Assembly (NCBI RefSeq): GCF_015390235.1
Contig: NZ_VUOH01000001.1
Location: forward strand, 186,001 to 250,000
Source of the DNA: Quadrisphaera sp. INWT6
GTDB lineage: Bacteria; Actinomycetota; Actinomycetes; Actinomycetales; Quadrisphaeraceae
Length of the DNA: 64,000 bases
Reading direction: 5' to 3'
Shown here: one piece after another, positions 1 through 8,914 of the stretch
Layout of the letters: each line of letters begins with the position of its first letter
Position numbering within the stretch: the first letter of the stretch is position 1
Program-made: the position numbers and the translations under genes
Notes under the pieces: generated by a model
The model's input: the letters and a program-made list of their open reading frames with translations, nothing else
The model's database searches: none
Told to the model about the DNA's origin: nothing

Positions 1-1244
1 CCGACGTACTGGGGCCACTCGGTGAGCAGCAGCACCACGTCGGCGCCGGACAGGGCCTCCTCGGTGGAGGTGGTGTACGTCAGGTCGCCCCACAGGCGCT
101 GGGCGTTGGCGACGGCCTCGGGGTCGGTCACCACGACGTCGGCGCCCTGCAGGCGGGCCTGAGCGGCGATGGAGATGGCGGGGGAGTCGCGCACGTCGTC
201 GCTGTGGGGCTTGAACGCCGCGCCCAGCACGGCGACTTTGCGGCCGATGAAGGAGCCGCCGCAGGCCTCGCGGGCCAGGTCGACGACCTTGGCGCGGCGG
301 CGCATGTTGATGCCGTCGACCTCGCGCAGGAAGGTCAGGGCCTGGTCGGCGCCGAGCTCGCCGGCGCGGGCCATGAAGGCGCGGATGTCCTTCGGCAGGC
401 AGCCGCCGCCGAAGCCGACGCCGGCGTTGAGGAACTTGCGGCCGATGCGGTCGTCGTGGCCGATGGCGTCGGCCAGGACCTTCACGTCGCCGCCGGCGGC
501 CTCGCAGACCTCGGCCATGGCGTTGATAAAGGAGATCTTGGTGGCCAGGAAGGCGTTGGCGGCGACCTTGACCAGCTCGGCGGTGGCGTAGTCGGCGATG
601 AGCACGGGGGTGCCGGCGGCGATGGGGCGGGCGTAGACGCGGCGCAGCAGGGCCTCGGCGCGGGGGCTGGTGGTGCCCAGCACGAAGCGGTCGGGGGAGA
701 GGGTGTCGGTGACGGCGTGCCCCTCGCGCAGGAACTCGGGGTTCCAGGCCAGCTCGAGGTGCGGGGCGCGCTCGGCGAGGACGTCGGCCAGGCGGGCGGC
801 GGTGCCGACGGGGACGGTGGACTTGCCCACCAGCAAGGCCGGGCCCTTGACCACGTCGGCCAGGGCCTCGAAGGCGCGCTGGACGTAGGTGGTGTCGGCG
901 GCGAGCTCGCCCTTGCGCTGGGGGGTGCCGACGCAGACGAAGACGACGTCGCACGCCTTGAGGTCGCCGACCTCGGTGGTGAAGGTGATCTCGCCGTCGG
1001 CCTCGCCGGAGCAGACGCGGGTGAGCAGCTCGGGCAGGCCGGGCTCGAAGAAGGGGGCGCGGCCCTCCTTGAGGGCGTCGAGCTTGGCCTGGTCGATGTC
1101 GTAGCCGACGACGTGGTGGCCCAGTTCGGCCATGCAGGCGGCGTGGACGGCGCCGAGGTACCCCAGGCCGACCACGCCGACGCGCTGGGCTGCGGTGGCA
1201 GCGGCGTCGGTCGGCGCGGGGGAGGCGTCGGTGGTGGCGGTCAT
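1..1244 (-). CDS. ugd: UDP-glucose 6-dehydrogenase (3' end cut by window)
   Basis: Makes UDP-glucuronate from UDP-glucose with two NAD+, a cytosolic step that supplies acidic sugar for exopolysaccharide. Read on the minus strand from the ATG at 1244-1242. After about 20 Ala/Thr-rich residues comes the Rossmann motif VGVVGLGYLG (residues 22-31), then VCVGTP, KSTVPVGT, the EFLREG segment and the catalytic cysteine in GFGGGCLPKD. The frame is still open at base 1, after LLLTEWPQ, so only the far C-terminus is missing. About 414 residues are visible against 430-450 for the family. It probably serves the polysaccharide genes at 28.9-63 kb, though it lies well away from them. A four-codon ORF overlaps its start (separate entry). 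Family assignment is very secure; the substrate could in principle be another UDP-hexose. Confidence 0.95.
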   Translation of the reverse strand, partial: MTATTDASPAPTDAAATAAQRVGVVGLGYLGAVHAACMAELGHHVVGYDIDQAKLDALKEGRAPFFEPGLPELLTRVCSGEADGEITFTTEVGDLKACDVVFVCVGTPQRKGELAADTTYVQRAFEALADVVKGPALLVGKSTVPVGTAARLADVLAERAPHLELAWNPEFLREGHAVTDTLSPDRFVLGTTSPRAEALLRRVYARPIAAGTPVLIADYATAELVKVAANAFLATKISFINAMAEVCEAAGGDVKVLADAIGHDDRIGRKFLNAGVGFGGGCLPKDIRAFMARAGELGADQALTFLREVDGINMRRRAKVVDLAREACGGSFIGRKVAVLGAAFKPHSDDVRDSPAISIAAQARLQGADVVVTDPEAVANAQRLWGDLTYTTSTEEALSGADVVLLLTEWPQYV

Positions 1245-1255
1245 GGCCACAGCAT
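1241..1255 (-). promoter_or_regulatory. Four-codon upstream ORF overlapping the ugd start
   Basis: Reading the minus strand, GGAG (1265-1262) is followed six bases later by ATG CTG TGG CCA TGA (1255-1241), encoding M-L-W-P-stop. Its TGA overlaps the ATG of ugd (1244-1242) by two bases. The Shine-Dalgarno is ideally placed for the mini-ORF and too far (17 bases) from ugd's own start, so ugd may be translated by coupling from it. The layout is seen in the sequence; the role is inferred. Confidence 0.4.
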
Positions 1256-1502
1256 GGCCGACTCCGGAAGACCTGTGAGACCACCGCAGCGGGTCTGCGC
1301 ACCGACAACGGACCACGTTTGGCGCGGTCCGCTCCCGGGTAGCCAAGGAGGGCCCCAGCAGGGCCTCCTACCAGCGCCGGGAGGTCTCCCCGAGGGGGCC
1401 TTGTCACGGCCGGATCACGACCGGTCACGGTGTGGACACGACACGGTCCCGACACGCCGCGAGCGGTTCCTGCCGGTGCTCGCACCGGCCGACGATTGCC
1501 TC

Positions 1503-1739
1503 GTGATCCTGATCGCCGCCGCGCTCCTCGTCCTCGTCGTCGCCGGTGTCGCCGGGCTCGTGGCGCTGGGCGTCTGGGAGTCGCGGATGGCCGAGAGCGC
1601 CCCCCGCCGGGGCGCCCTGCTGGTCGCGGCCGACGAGCTGCTCGCCGCCCGCCGCGCCGGCGGAGAGACCGTCGCCGAGGCCCCGGCGCGCGCGCTGCGC
1701 CCGGTCCGCGCCCTGCGCGCGGCCCTCGCCCAGGGCTGA
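1503..1739 (+). CDS. Small single-pass membrane protein
   Basis: A 78-aa frame opening with GTG at 1503. The first 24 or so residues are a clear transmembrane helix (ILIAAALLVLVVAGVAGLVA), followed by a polar, Ala/Arg/Glu-rich tail of about 50 residues with alternating charge, probably helical and cytoplasmic. No conserved domain recognised. There is no good ribosome-binding site before the GTG, so the start is uncertain, but in-frame third positions are almost all G/C as in neighbouring genes. It is divergent from ugd and about 90 bases before the DUF427 gene. Function unknown. Confidence 0.5.
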   Translation: MILIAAALLVLVVAGVAGLVALGVWESRMAESAPRRGALLVAADELLAARRAGGETVAEAPARALRPVRALRAALAQG

Positions 1740-1830
1740 CCCGCACCACCACCCCCGAGCCGCGGCGGCGGCCTCGCGCGCCGGACAGCGTCGTCTGGCA
1801 GCGCGGGGCCTGCCGCCGCACCATCGCGGG

Positions 1831-2355
1831 ATGAGCCCGCGCGCGAGCCGCCCCGTCCCCGAGCCCGCAGGCCCCGGCCAGGAGTCCGTCTGGGACTACC
1901 CGCGCCCGCCGGCCGTGGACCCGTCGTCTCGGCGCGTGGTGGTCGCGTTCTCCGACGACGACGGCGGGGGCGAGCTCGCGGCGACGTCGTCCGCCGTCCG
2001 CGTGCTCGAGACCAGCCACCCCCCGACGTGGTACCTGCCGCGCGCGGACGTCGACGCCGCGCGCCTGCGTCCCAGCGCCGCCCCGCAGACCACCTGCGAG
2101 TTCAAGGGCCGGGCGACGTACTGGGACGTGGTCACCCCGGCGGGGGAGGTGCTCGAGGCGGCCGCCTGGAGCTACGAGCAGCCCTCGCGCGGTTTCGAGG
2201 CGGTCGCCGGGATGCTCTCGCTGCGCCCCGGGCGGCTGGTCTGCTCGGTCGACGGCGAGGTGGCCCGCCCCCAGGAGGGCTCCTTCTACGCCGGGTGGGT
2301 CACCGACGACGTCGTCGGGCCGTTCAAGGGGGCCCCCGGCACCGGGGGGTGGTGA
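1831..2355 (+). CDS. DUF427 family protein
   Basis: A 174-aa protein starting at ATG 1831. It carries the DUF427 signature: LETSHPPTWYLPRADV in the middle, then TTCEFKGRATYWDV about 20 residues later, and a closing NTF-like stretch ending FYAGWVTDDVVGPFKG. DUF427 proteins are small beta-rich cytosolic proteins widespread in Actinobacteria, with no firmly established reaction. The usual core is about 90-120 aa; here about 35 extra residues precede it. It stands alone, about 140 bases before the LacI-family gene. Family confident, role unknown. Confidence 0.85.
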   Translation: MSPRASRPVPEPAGPGQESVWDYPRPPAVDPSSRRVVVAFSDDDGGGELAATSSAVRVLETSHPPTWYLPRADVDAARLRPSAAPQTTCEFKGRATYWDVVTPAGEVLEAAAWSYEQPSRGFEAVAGMLSLRPGRLVCSVDGEVARPQEGSFYAGWVTDDVVGPFKGAPGTGGW

Positions 2356-2406
2356 CCGCGCCAGCCGCTCCGGGGGTCGGGCAGGTCACGGTTGCATCAC
2401 GGGGGC

Positions 2407-2436
2407 TTGCACGGCGGGGGGTGGGCGTCCTACCTT
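2407..2436 (+). promoter_or_regulatory. Promoter of the LacI-family regulator gene
   Basis: TTGCAC (2407-2412) and TACCTT (2431-2436) separated by 18 bases make a plausible sigma-70-type promoter. The expected start of transcription, near 2443, lies immediately before the palindrome at 2445-2458, so a repressor bound there would block initiation. Confidence 0.5.
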
Positions 2437-2444
2437 CCACGCAA

Positions 2445-2458
2445 TCGATCCGTATCGA
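2445..2458. promoter_or_regulatory. Putative LacI-family operator, site 1
   Basis: TCGATCCGTATCGA: perfect inverted arms TCGAT and ATCGA around a four-base centre containing CG, the geometry typical of LacI/GalR operators. An arm-identical copy lies at 3581-3594, before the binding-protein gene, which supports a shared operator. Confidence 0.65.
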
Positions 2459-2497
2459 CGACGAGCGGACGACGAGCAGCGAAGGAGGTGCTCTGGC

Positions 2498-3541
2498 ATG
2501 GCCGTCCCCACCAGTCGTGACGTCGCCAAGCTGGCCGGCGTCTCCCAGAGCACCGTCTCGTACGTCCTCACCGGCAAGCGGCCGATCTCGGAGGAGACCC
2601 GCCGCCGCGTCGAGGACGCGATGACCCAGCTGACCTTCCACCCCAACGCCGGGGCCCGGGCCCTGGCCGGGCAGCGCACGCGCGTCGTCGGGCTCATGGC
2701 GCCGTTCGGCGCCTCCACCCACCAGCAGGGGATCCTGCCCTTCGTCGAGACCATCGCCAGCGGCCTGCGCGAGCACGACCACGACCTGCTGCTCGTCACC
2801 GCCGACGAGGGCGCCGAGGGCATGGCCCGCGTGGTCGGCCGGCGCATCGTCGACGCGCTCGTCGTCATGGAGGTCGGTGCCCGCGACGAGCGCCTGGCCG
2901 TCGCCGCCGGGCTCGGGGTGCCCGTCATCGTCATCGGCGTCCCGGAGGAGCCGGGTGACCTGCCCTGCATCGACCTCGACTTCGCCCACGGGGCCGCCCT
3001 CGCCGTCGACGAGCTGGTCGACGTCGGCTGCACGGCCGTCGCGCTGCTCGGCTACTCCGCCGTCACCACCCAGCGCGACCTGAACTACGTGAGCCGGTTC
3101 ATCGGCGGTGCCGAGCGTCGCGCCGCCGAGCTCGGCGTGACGCTCCACCCGGTCTCCCCGGTGGAGGTCGACCGCGCCAGCATCGACGCCGCCCTCGACG
3201 CGGTCCTCGGCGTGGCCGGCGGTGAGGGCCTCGGGCTCCTCGTGCCGAACACCGAGGCCCTGCCCGTGGTGCTGCGCGCGCTGCGCGCCCGCGGGCTGGA
3301 GCCCGGCGCCGACGTCTCGCTCGTCGGCGTCTGCACCGACGCTGAGGCCGCGGCCAGCGAGCCCGCCCTGACCAACGTCTCCCTGGAGCCCCGCGACGTG
3401 TCGCGGCGGGCCGTGGAGGCGCTCTTCCGGCTCCTCGACCCCGAGCTCGGGGCGCCCGTCCCGGATGGCGCCGTCGAGCTCGTGCCGCCGCGGGTGACGC
3501 GGCGCGACACCACCCGGCCCGCCAGACGGCCCGCGGCCTGA
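2498..3541 (+). CDS. LacI/GalR-family transcriptional regulator (ThuR-like)
   Basis: A 347-aa regulator starting at ATG 2498 with AAGGAGG at 2482-2488. Residues about 3-22 form the LacI helix-turn-helix (SRDVAKLAGVSQSTVSYVL), followed by the hinge region (FHPNAGARAL) and then a periplasmic-binding-protein-like sensor domain to the C-terminus. It ends 138 bases before the transporter genes. Matching palindromes lie just downstream of its own promoter and before the transporter, so it probably represses both itself and the operon until a sugar or keto-sugar ligand binds. Gene order matches thuR-thuEFG-thuAB of rhizobial trehalose operons, but the ligand is inferred. Confidence 0.9.
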   Translation: MAVPTSRDVAKLAGVSQSTVSYVLTGKRPISEETRRRVEDAMTQLTFHPNAGARALAGQRTRVVGLMAPFGASTHQQGILPFVETIASGLREHDHDLLLVTADEGAEGMARVVGRRIVDALVVMEVGARDERLAVAAGLGVPVIVIGVPEEPGDLPCIDLDFAHGAALAVDELVDVGCTAVALLGYSAVTTQRDLNYVSRFIGGAERRAAELGVTLHPVSPVEVDRASIDAALDAVLGVAGGEGLGLLVPNTEALPVVLRALRARGLEPGADVSLVGVCTDAEAAASEPALTNVSLEPRDVSRRAVEALFRLLDPELGAPVPDGAVELVPPRVTRRDTTRPARRPAA

Positions 3542-3580
3542 CCCTGCGCGGGGAGGGGGCCCGCGGAACGCCGACCATCA

Positions 3581-3594
3581 TCGATACGCATCGA
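3581..3594. promoter_or_regulatory. Putative LacI-family operator, site 2
   Basis: TCGATACGCATCGA has the same TCGAT/ATCGA arms and CG-containing centre as the site at 2445-2458. It lies between the regulator stop (3541) and the binding-protein start (3680), where it could control the transporter genes separately from the regulator. Confidence 0.65.
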
Positions 3595-3679
3595 CCACCA
3601 GGCGTGGTCACCACGGACCAGCAAGTCACCAGAGATGAGCGCACAGCGCTCGAAGGACCGCGATGACGCGGAGAAACGG

Positions 3680-4921
3680 ATGTGGCCCATGGCTCGACGT
3701 CGAGCCCTCAAGACCACCCTCGCGGCCTCGGCAGCGCTGCTGCTGCCCCTGACCCTGGCCGCCTGCGGCGGCGGCTCCTCCAGCGAGGGCAGCAGCGGCG
3801 GCGACGCCGGCACCCTGACGATCCAGGACTACTACAACGACGACCCGGGCAAGACTGTCTGGGAGGGCGTCTACAACGCCTGCGCCGAGACCGCCGGCGT
3901 CGAGCTGAACATCGTCCACGTGCCCGGGTCCGACCTGATCTCCAAGGTCCTCCAGCAGGCGCAGTCGAAGACGATGCCCGACGTCCTCATGCTCGACAAC
4001 CCCGACCTGCAGCAGATCGCCGCCTCCGGCGCCCTGGCCGACCTGTCGCAGTGGGACGTCTCGACCGACGGCTACGCCGAGGGCATCGTCCAGGCGAGCA
4101 CCTACGACGGCAAGCTCTACGGCCTGCAGCCGATCACCAACTCGATCGCGCTCTTCTACAACAAGCAGCTGCTCGCCGACGCCGGCATCCAGCCCCCCAC
4201 CACCTGGGACGAGCTGAAGACCGCCTCTGCGGCGCTCACCAAGGACGGCAAGTACGGCCTGGCGCTCTCGGCGATCAACACCTACGAGGGCACCTGGCAG
4301 TTCCTGCCCTTCTTCTGGTCGGCCGGTGGCGACGAGAAGGACATCAACACCCCCGAGGCCGCACAGGCCCTGCAGCTGTGGGTCGACATGTTCCAGGCCG
4401 GCTCCATCTCGCAGTCCGCGGTGAACTGGACCCAGGCCGACGTCAACGACCAGTTCAAGGCCGGCAACGCCGCGATGATGGTCAACGGCCCCTGGCAGTT
4501 CCCGAGCCTGGCCGAGAGCGGCATCGACTACGGCGTCGTCCCGATCCCGGCGCCCACCGCCGGCGCCCCCACCGTCTCGCCGCTGGGCGGCGAGACCTGG
4601 ACCGTGCCCGAGACCGGCAACGCCGACAAGCAGGCCAAGGCCGCCGAGATCATCAAGTGCATCAACTCCGACGACAACCAGCTGCTGCTGGCGGAGAAGA
4701 ACAACACGGTCCCGACCAAGACGGCCATCGCCGAGCAGTACGGCGCGACCAACCCGGCCGTGAAGGGCTTCGCCGACCTGGTCCCGGACCTGCGCGCCCG
4801 CACCGGCGAGCTCGGCGAGGAGTGGCCTGCGGCCGCCACGAAGATCTACACGGCGGTGCAGGAGGCCCTGGTCGGCGGCAAGAGCCCCGAGCAGGCCCTG
4901 GCCGACGCGCAGAACGGCTGA
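3680..4921 (+). CDS. Sugar ABC transporter substrate-binding lipoprotein (ThuE/CUT1 type)
   Basis: A secreted, lipid-anchored binding protein capturing a sugar for the permease pair that follows. From ATG 3680 (GGAG at 3670-3673, six-base gap) it has 413 aa: a basic start (ARRRALK), a hydrophobic core and the lipobox LTLAAC with Cys29, then a Gly/Ser-rich linker and a bilobed family-1 solute-binding fold (LYGLQPITNSIALFYNKQLL, MVNGPWQFP). An upstream in-frame ATG at 3635 has no ribosome-binding site and would give an unusually long n-region. Twelve bases separate it from the first permease. Trehalose or a related disaccharide is the likely ligand from context; maltose-type sugars cannot be excluded. 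Confidence 0.9.
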   Translation: MWPMARRRALKTTLAASAALLLPLTLAACGGGSSSEGSSGGDAGTLTIQDYYNDDPGKTVWEGVYNACAETAGVELNIVHVPGSDLISKVLQQAQSKTMPDVLMLDNPDLQQIAASGALADLSQWDVSTDGYAEGIVQASTYDGKLYGLQPITNSIALFYNKQLLADAGIQPPTTWDELKTASAALTKDGKYGLALSAINTYEGTWQFLPFFWSAGGDEKDINTPEAAQALQLWVDMFQAGSISQSAVNWTQADVNDQFKAGNAAMMVNGPWQFPSLAESGIDYGVVPIPAPTAGAPTVSPLGGETWTVPETGNADKQAKAAEIIKCINSDDNQLLLAEKNNTVPTKTAIAEQYGATNPAVKGFADLVPDLRARTGELGEEWPAAATKIYTAVQEALVGGKSPEQALADAQNG

Positions 4922-4932
4922 GCGGTCAGCCG

Positions 4933-5931
4933 ATGAGCACACGAGCAGACGCGGGCACGCTCGCGTCCGCGAGCGACGCGGCTGCTCGGCAGCCCCGGGG
5001 CGGCGTCCAGCCGCCGTCCCGGGGCGGCCGGCCCGGCCGGTCGTCCGCCCGCACCAAGGCCCGCATCGCCGAGCTGGCCTTCCTCGTCCCCGCCCTGGTC
5101 TACCTGGTCCTGTTCTTCGGCTACCCCGTGGTCAAGAACCTGCTCATGGGGTTCCAGGCGTACACGACCAAGACCTTCTTCACCGGTGAGGCGCCCTTCG
5201 TCGGCCTGGACAACTACGCCGCCGTCCTGAGCTCCTCGCTGTTCGACAAGGCGCTGCTGAACACGGTCCTGTTCACCGCCGGGTCGATCCTGGGCCAGTT
5301 CGTCATCGGCCTGGCCATCGCGGTGTTCTTCCGGCGCTCCTTCCCGCTGAACAACGTCCTGCGCGCGCTCCTGCTGCTGCCGTGGCTCGTTCCGCTCATC
5401 GCCTCCGCGGCGGTGTGGCGCTGGATCCTCGACACCGACTACGGCGCGCTCAACCGCGCCCTGCAGCTGCTGCCCTTCGTCGACGGCAACCCCGCCTGGC
5501 TGACCAGCACGTCGCTGGCGCTGATCGCCGTCATCGGCGTGAACATCTGGCTGGGCATCCCCTTCAACGCCACGATCCTCTACGGCGGCCTGCAGGAGAT
5601 CCCCGAGGAGCTCTACGAGGCCGGCGCCCTGGACGGCGCCACCGGCTGGCGGGCGTTCCGCCACATCACCTGGCCCCTGTTGCGCCCGGTGGTCACCGTG
5701 GTGCTCGTGCTCGGCGTGGTCTACACACTGAAGGTGCTCGACATCATCCTGGGCCTGACCAACGGCGGGCCCGCCAACTCCACGCAGACCATCGCGACCC
5801 TCAGCTACGTCCGCTCCTTCAAGGAGTTCGACTTCGGGCAGGGCGCCGCGCTCGGCAACGTGCTGGTGCTGCTGTCCCTGCTGTTCGCCGTGGTGTACCT
5901 GCGCCTGAACCGGAAGGCGGTCGACGAGTGA
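4933..5931 (+). CDS. Sugar ABC transporter permease (MalF/ThuF type)
   Basis: A 332-aa inner-membrane permease. About 45 polar residues precede six membrane segments starting near [15 protein letters not shown]. The EAA loop that docks the ATPase is present ([20 protein letters not shown]). Start ATG 4933, 12 bases after the binding protein. The stop overlaps the GTG of the next permease by four bases (GTGA), indicating translational coupling. No ATPase gene lies in the operon, so the pair probably uses a shared MsiK-like ATPase encoded elsewhere, as known for several actinobacterial CUT1 systems. Confidence 0.92.
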   Translation: MSTRADAGTLASASDAAARQPRGGVQPPSRGGRPGRSSARTKARIAELAFLVPALVYLVLFFGYPVVKNLLMGFQAYTTKTFFTGEAPFVGLDNYAAVLSSSLFDKALLNTVLFTAGSILGQFVIGLAIAVFFRRSFPLNNVLRALLLLPWLVPLIASAAVWRWILDTDYGALNRALQLLPFVDGNPAWLTSTSLALIAVIGVNIWLGIPFNATILYGGLQEIPEELYEAGALDGATGWRAFRHITWPLLRPVVTVVLVLGVVYTLKVLDIILGLTNGGPANSTQTIATLSYVRSFKEFDFGQGAALGNVLVLLSLLFAVVYLRLNRKAVDE

Positions 5932-6809
5932 GCGCTGTGCCGATCTCCACCGCCCCCGCCGAGGGGGTCGACGACGGCGCGCCCGTCACGAACGCTGCCA
6001 AGCCGGCCGCGCACCGGTGGATCTCCACCGCGGTCGGCGTGGTGATCATCGCCTTCATGCTGTTCCCGCTGTACTGGATGGTCAACGTGTCCCTCCAGAG
6101 CGGCGGCGGGGCGGTGGCCACCCCGTGGTTCCCCGCTGCGCCCTCGCTCGACGGGTACGTGCAGGCGTTCAACGACCAGGGCCGCAACCTCGTCACCTCG
6201 CTGGTGGTGAGCCTGGGCTCCGTCGTCCTCAGCCTGATCATCGCGGCCCCGGCGGCGTACGCCCTGGCCCAGTTCAAGATCCGGTGGGCGACCTGGGTGC
6301 TCTTCGGCGTGCTGATCACGCAGATGATCCCGGGCATCGTCGTCGCGAACGCCCTCTACAGCGCCTTCAGCGACATCGGGCTGCTCAACTCGCTGCCCGG
6401 GCTGATCCTCGCCGACTCGACGGCGGGGGTGCCGTTCGCGATCATCGTGATGCGCGCCTTCATGGGCAGCATCCCGCCGTCGATCGTCGAGGCGGCGCGC
6501 GTCGACGGCGCCGGCCAGCTGCGGGCCTTCGTGTCCGTGGTGCTGCCCATGAGCCGCAACGCGCTCATCACCGCCGGGCTCTTCACGTTCCTCTTCGCCT
6601 GGGGCGACTTCCTGTTCGCCCTCACCCTCACGACCACGGAGGACGTGCGCCCGGTCACCCTGGGCCTGTACCAGTACATCGGCACCTACGTCAGCGACTG
6701 GTCGCCGATCATGGCCACCGCCGTCCTGTCGTCGCTGCCCGCCATCGTCCTGCTCCTGGTCGCCCAGCGGTACGTCGCCGCCGGGGTGACCGGGGGTGCC
6801 GTCAAGTGA
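5928..6809 (+). CDS. Sugar ABC transporter permease (MalG/ThuG type)
   Basis: A 293-aa partner permease starting at GTG 5928 inside the stop of the previous gene. Six membrane segments begin at about residue 33 ([19 protein letters not shown]), and the EAA loop reads [16 protein letters not shown]. The large loop after the first helix is typical of MalG-type subunits. It forms a heterodimer with the preceding permease. Its stop overlaps a possible GTG start of the ThuA gene at 6806. Confidence 0.92.
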   Translation: MSAVPISTAPAEGVDDGAPVTNAAKPAAHRWISTAVGVVIIAFMLFPLYWMVNVSLQSGGGAVATPWFPAAPSLDGYVQAFNDQGRNLVTSLVVSLGSVVLSLIIAAPAAYALAQFKIRWATWVLFGVLITQMIPGIVVANALYSAFSDIGLLNSLPGLILADSTAGVPFAIIVMRAFMGSIPPSIVEAARVDGAGQLRAFVSVVLPMSRNALITAGLFTFLFAWGDFLFALTLTTTEDVRPVTLGLYQYIGTYVSDWSPIMATAVLSSLPAIVLLLVAQRYVAAGVTGGAVK

Positions 6810-6832
6810 CCACCACAGGGAGCCCCACGTCC

Positions 6833-7721
6833 ATGTCAGAGATGAAGACCGGTGACCACGGCGAGGAGGACGGCCGCCGCTTCGCGGTGACCGGCCCCGA
6901 CCGCGGTGCCGACTCCAGCGTCGCCGCCACCGGCCGCGCCATCCGCGTCACCGTGTGGGGCGAGAACGTCCACGAGCGCAACGAGCCCGAGGTGGCCGAG
7001 CGCTACCCGACCGGAATGCACGGCGCGGTGGCCGAGGGCATCGAGGAGCTGCTGGGGGAGCGGGCCGTGGTCCGCACCGCCACCCTCGACGCCGACGCCG
7101 AGCACGGCCTGTCCGAGGAGGTCCTGCGCGAGACCGACGTGCTCACCTGGTGGGGGCACGCCGCCCACGACCAGGTCAGCGACGAGGTGGTCGAGCGGGT
7201 GCACCGCCACGTGCTCGACGGCATGGGGCTGATCGTCCTGCACTCGGGCCACTGGTCGAAGATCTTCACCAAGCTCATGGGCACCACGTGCACGCTGCGC
7301 TGGCGCTCCGAGCACGACCGCGAGCTGGTGTGGACCGTCGACCCGACGCACCCCATCGCGCAGGGCGTCCCGCACCCGATGGTCATCGACGAGGACGAGA
7401 TGTACGGCGAGTTCTTCGACGTGCCCGCCCCCGACGAGCTGGTCTTCCTCTCCACCTTCACCGGCGGCGAGGTCTTCCGCTCGGGCATGACCTACAAGCG
7501 CGGTCACGGGAAGATCTTCTACTTCCGCCCCGGCGACCAGGACTACCCCACGTACTTCCACGCGGGCGTCCGCCGGGTCATCGCCAACGCGGTGGAGTGG
7601 GCCGTCACGCTGCGCCCCCCGCCGCGAGACGCCGGTGCTCCTGCGCCACAGCACCGAGGACTTCTACCGGGGCTTCGACTACACCGGCGCCCTCGACCCG
7701 TCCGCGCGGGTGGGTTCGTGA
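6833..7721 (+). pseudogene. ThuA-domain protein, frame broken near its 3' end
   Basis: ThuA-family proteins have a glutamine-amidotransferase-like fold and act with the neighbouring oxidoreductase in trehalose utilisation through keto-sugars. Conserved text includes [43 protein letters not shown] and [15 protein letters not shown] prefer ATG 6833 (AGGGAG at 6817-6822); GTG 6806, overlapping the upstream stop, is the alternative. The frame runs without a stop into the next gene, giving a false 900-aa fusion. Dropping one C from the six-C run at 7615-7620 restores a natural tail ([20 protein letters not shown]) ending at TGA 7719-7721, which overlaps the next GTG. Corrected length is 295 aa. 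This is a sequencing indel or a recent mutation; the former seems likelier. Confidence 0.8.
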
Positions 7722-8839
7722 TCGGCGCCGGCTCCACCGGGAACGCCGATGCCGTGAAGGTCGTCCAGGTCGGTGCGGGCGCCATGGGCGGCTCGTGGAT
7801 CTCCATGGTCGCCCAGTCGCCCGACGTCGAGCTGGTCGGCCTGGTCGACCTCGACCTCGACGCCGCGCGCAACCGCCTCGCCGAGCACGGCCACCCCGAC
7901 GTGGCCGTGGGCACCGACGCGGTGGCGCTGGCCCGGGAGACCGGCGCGCGCGCCGTCCTCGACATCACGGTGCCCGGCGCCCACCACCCCGTGACGACGG
8001 CGGCGCTGTTCGCGGGCCTGCCGGTGCTGGGCGAGAAGCCCTGCGCGGCGACCCTCGCGCAGTCGCTGTCGCTGGTCGCGGCCGCCGAGGTGACCGGCGA
8101 GCTGTTCATGGTCAGCCAGTCGCGCCGGTGGAACCCGCAGCTGTGGGCCTACCGCGACCTGCTGCGCGGCCTCGGGGCTGTCGGCCTGCTCCAGACCGAC
8201 TTCTACAAGGCCCCGCACTTCGGCGGGTTCCGCGACGAGATGGCGCACCCGCTGCTGGTCGACATGGCCATCCACCAGTTCGACATGGCGCGCTTCCTCC
8301 TCGGCACCGAGCCCGTCTCGGTGAGTTGCGAGACGTGGAACCCCTCGTGGAGCTGGTACGCCGGCGACGCCTCGGCCACCGCGGTGTTCGAGTTCACCGG
8401 CGGCGCCCGCTACGTCTTCAACGGCTCCTGGTGCGCACCGGGTGCCGAGACGTCGTGGAACGGCTCCTGGCGCGGCGGTGCCGAGAAGGGCAGCGCGCTG
8501 TGGGACGGCGACCACGAGCCGACCGTCGACGTCGCCGACGAGGGCGCGGCTGTGCCCGAGACCGGGGCGCGGCTCCCGCACGACGGGATCGCCGGCGCGC
8601 TGGCGGTCTTCGTCGACGCGCTGCGCAGCGGCACCACCCCGCAGAGCGAGGTGCACGAGAACGTGCTCAGCCTCGCGATGGTCGAGGCGGCCGTGGAGTC
8701 GGCGGCCTCGGGGGCCCGCGTGGCCCTGGACGACGTGCTCACCCGCGCCTGGGAGCAGGCCGTGGCCGAGGAGCGCCGCGACGACGTCCGCGAGGCGCTG
8801 CGCGGCTGGACCTCCGTGCGGGGCGCGCTGACCCGCTGA
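7718..8839 (+). CDS. Gfo/Idh/MocA-family oxidoreductase (ThuB-like)
   Basis: A 373-aa NAD(P)-dependent dehydrogenase starting at GTG 7718, four bases into the restored ThuA stop. The N-terminal Rossmann domain has [13 protein letters not shown] and the acidic nucleotide-binding [11 protein letters not shown]. The family signature EKPCAATL (normally EKP) follows at about residue 105. The C-terminal alpha/beta domain carries [15 protein letters not shown], whose D and H are the usual catalytic positions. With ThuA it would oxidise a disaccharide or act on its 3-keto form. It is last in the operon and followed by a strong hairpin. Confidence 0.88.
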   Translation: MIGAGSTGNADAVKVVQVGAGAMGGSWISMVAQSPDVELVGLVDLDLDAARNRLAEHGHPDVAVGTDAVALARETGARAVLDITVPGAHHPVTTAALFAGLPVLGEKPCAATLAQSLSLVAAAEVTGELFMVSQSRRWNPQLWAYRDLLRGLGAVGLLQTDFYKAPHFGGFRDEMAHPLLVDMAIHQFDMARFLLGTEPVSVSCETWNPSWSWYAGDASATAVFEFTGGARYVFNGSWCAPGAETSWNGSWRGGAEKGSALWDGDHEPTVDVADEGAAVPETGARLPHDGIAGALAVFVDALRSGTTPQSEVHENVLSLAMVEAAVESAASGARVALDDVLTRAWEQAVAEERRDDVREALRGWTSVRGALTR

Positions 8840-8853
8840 GAGCCGACCCTCGA

Positions 8854-8903
8854 CGCAGCTGCGCCCCGCCTCCCGGACCCCCGGGGAGCGGGGCGCAGCT
8901 GCG
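8854..8903. terminator. Bidirectional terminator hairpin
   Basis: A perfect 16-bp inverted repeat (8854-8869 with 8888-8903, core GCAGCTGCGCCCCGC) with an 18-base loop, between two convergent genes ending at 8839 and 8915. There is no T-run, as is common in high-GC Actinobacteria. It can serve both strands. Confidence 0.8.
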
Positions 8904-8914
8904 CGGGAGGTGGG

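Noticed and set aside
1346-1369. Terminator hairpin in the ugd spacer
   Set aside because: AGGAGG and GGGCCTCCT pair only with a bulge, and no gene ends nearby, so a terminator role is not supported.
6806-8839. A natural ThuA-oxidoreductase fusion protein of about 680 aa
   Set aside because: The linker between the domains is Arg/Pro-rich shadow text. One base less in the C6 run gives a natural ThuA tail and a stop that overlaps the oxidoreductase GTG.
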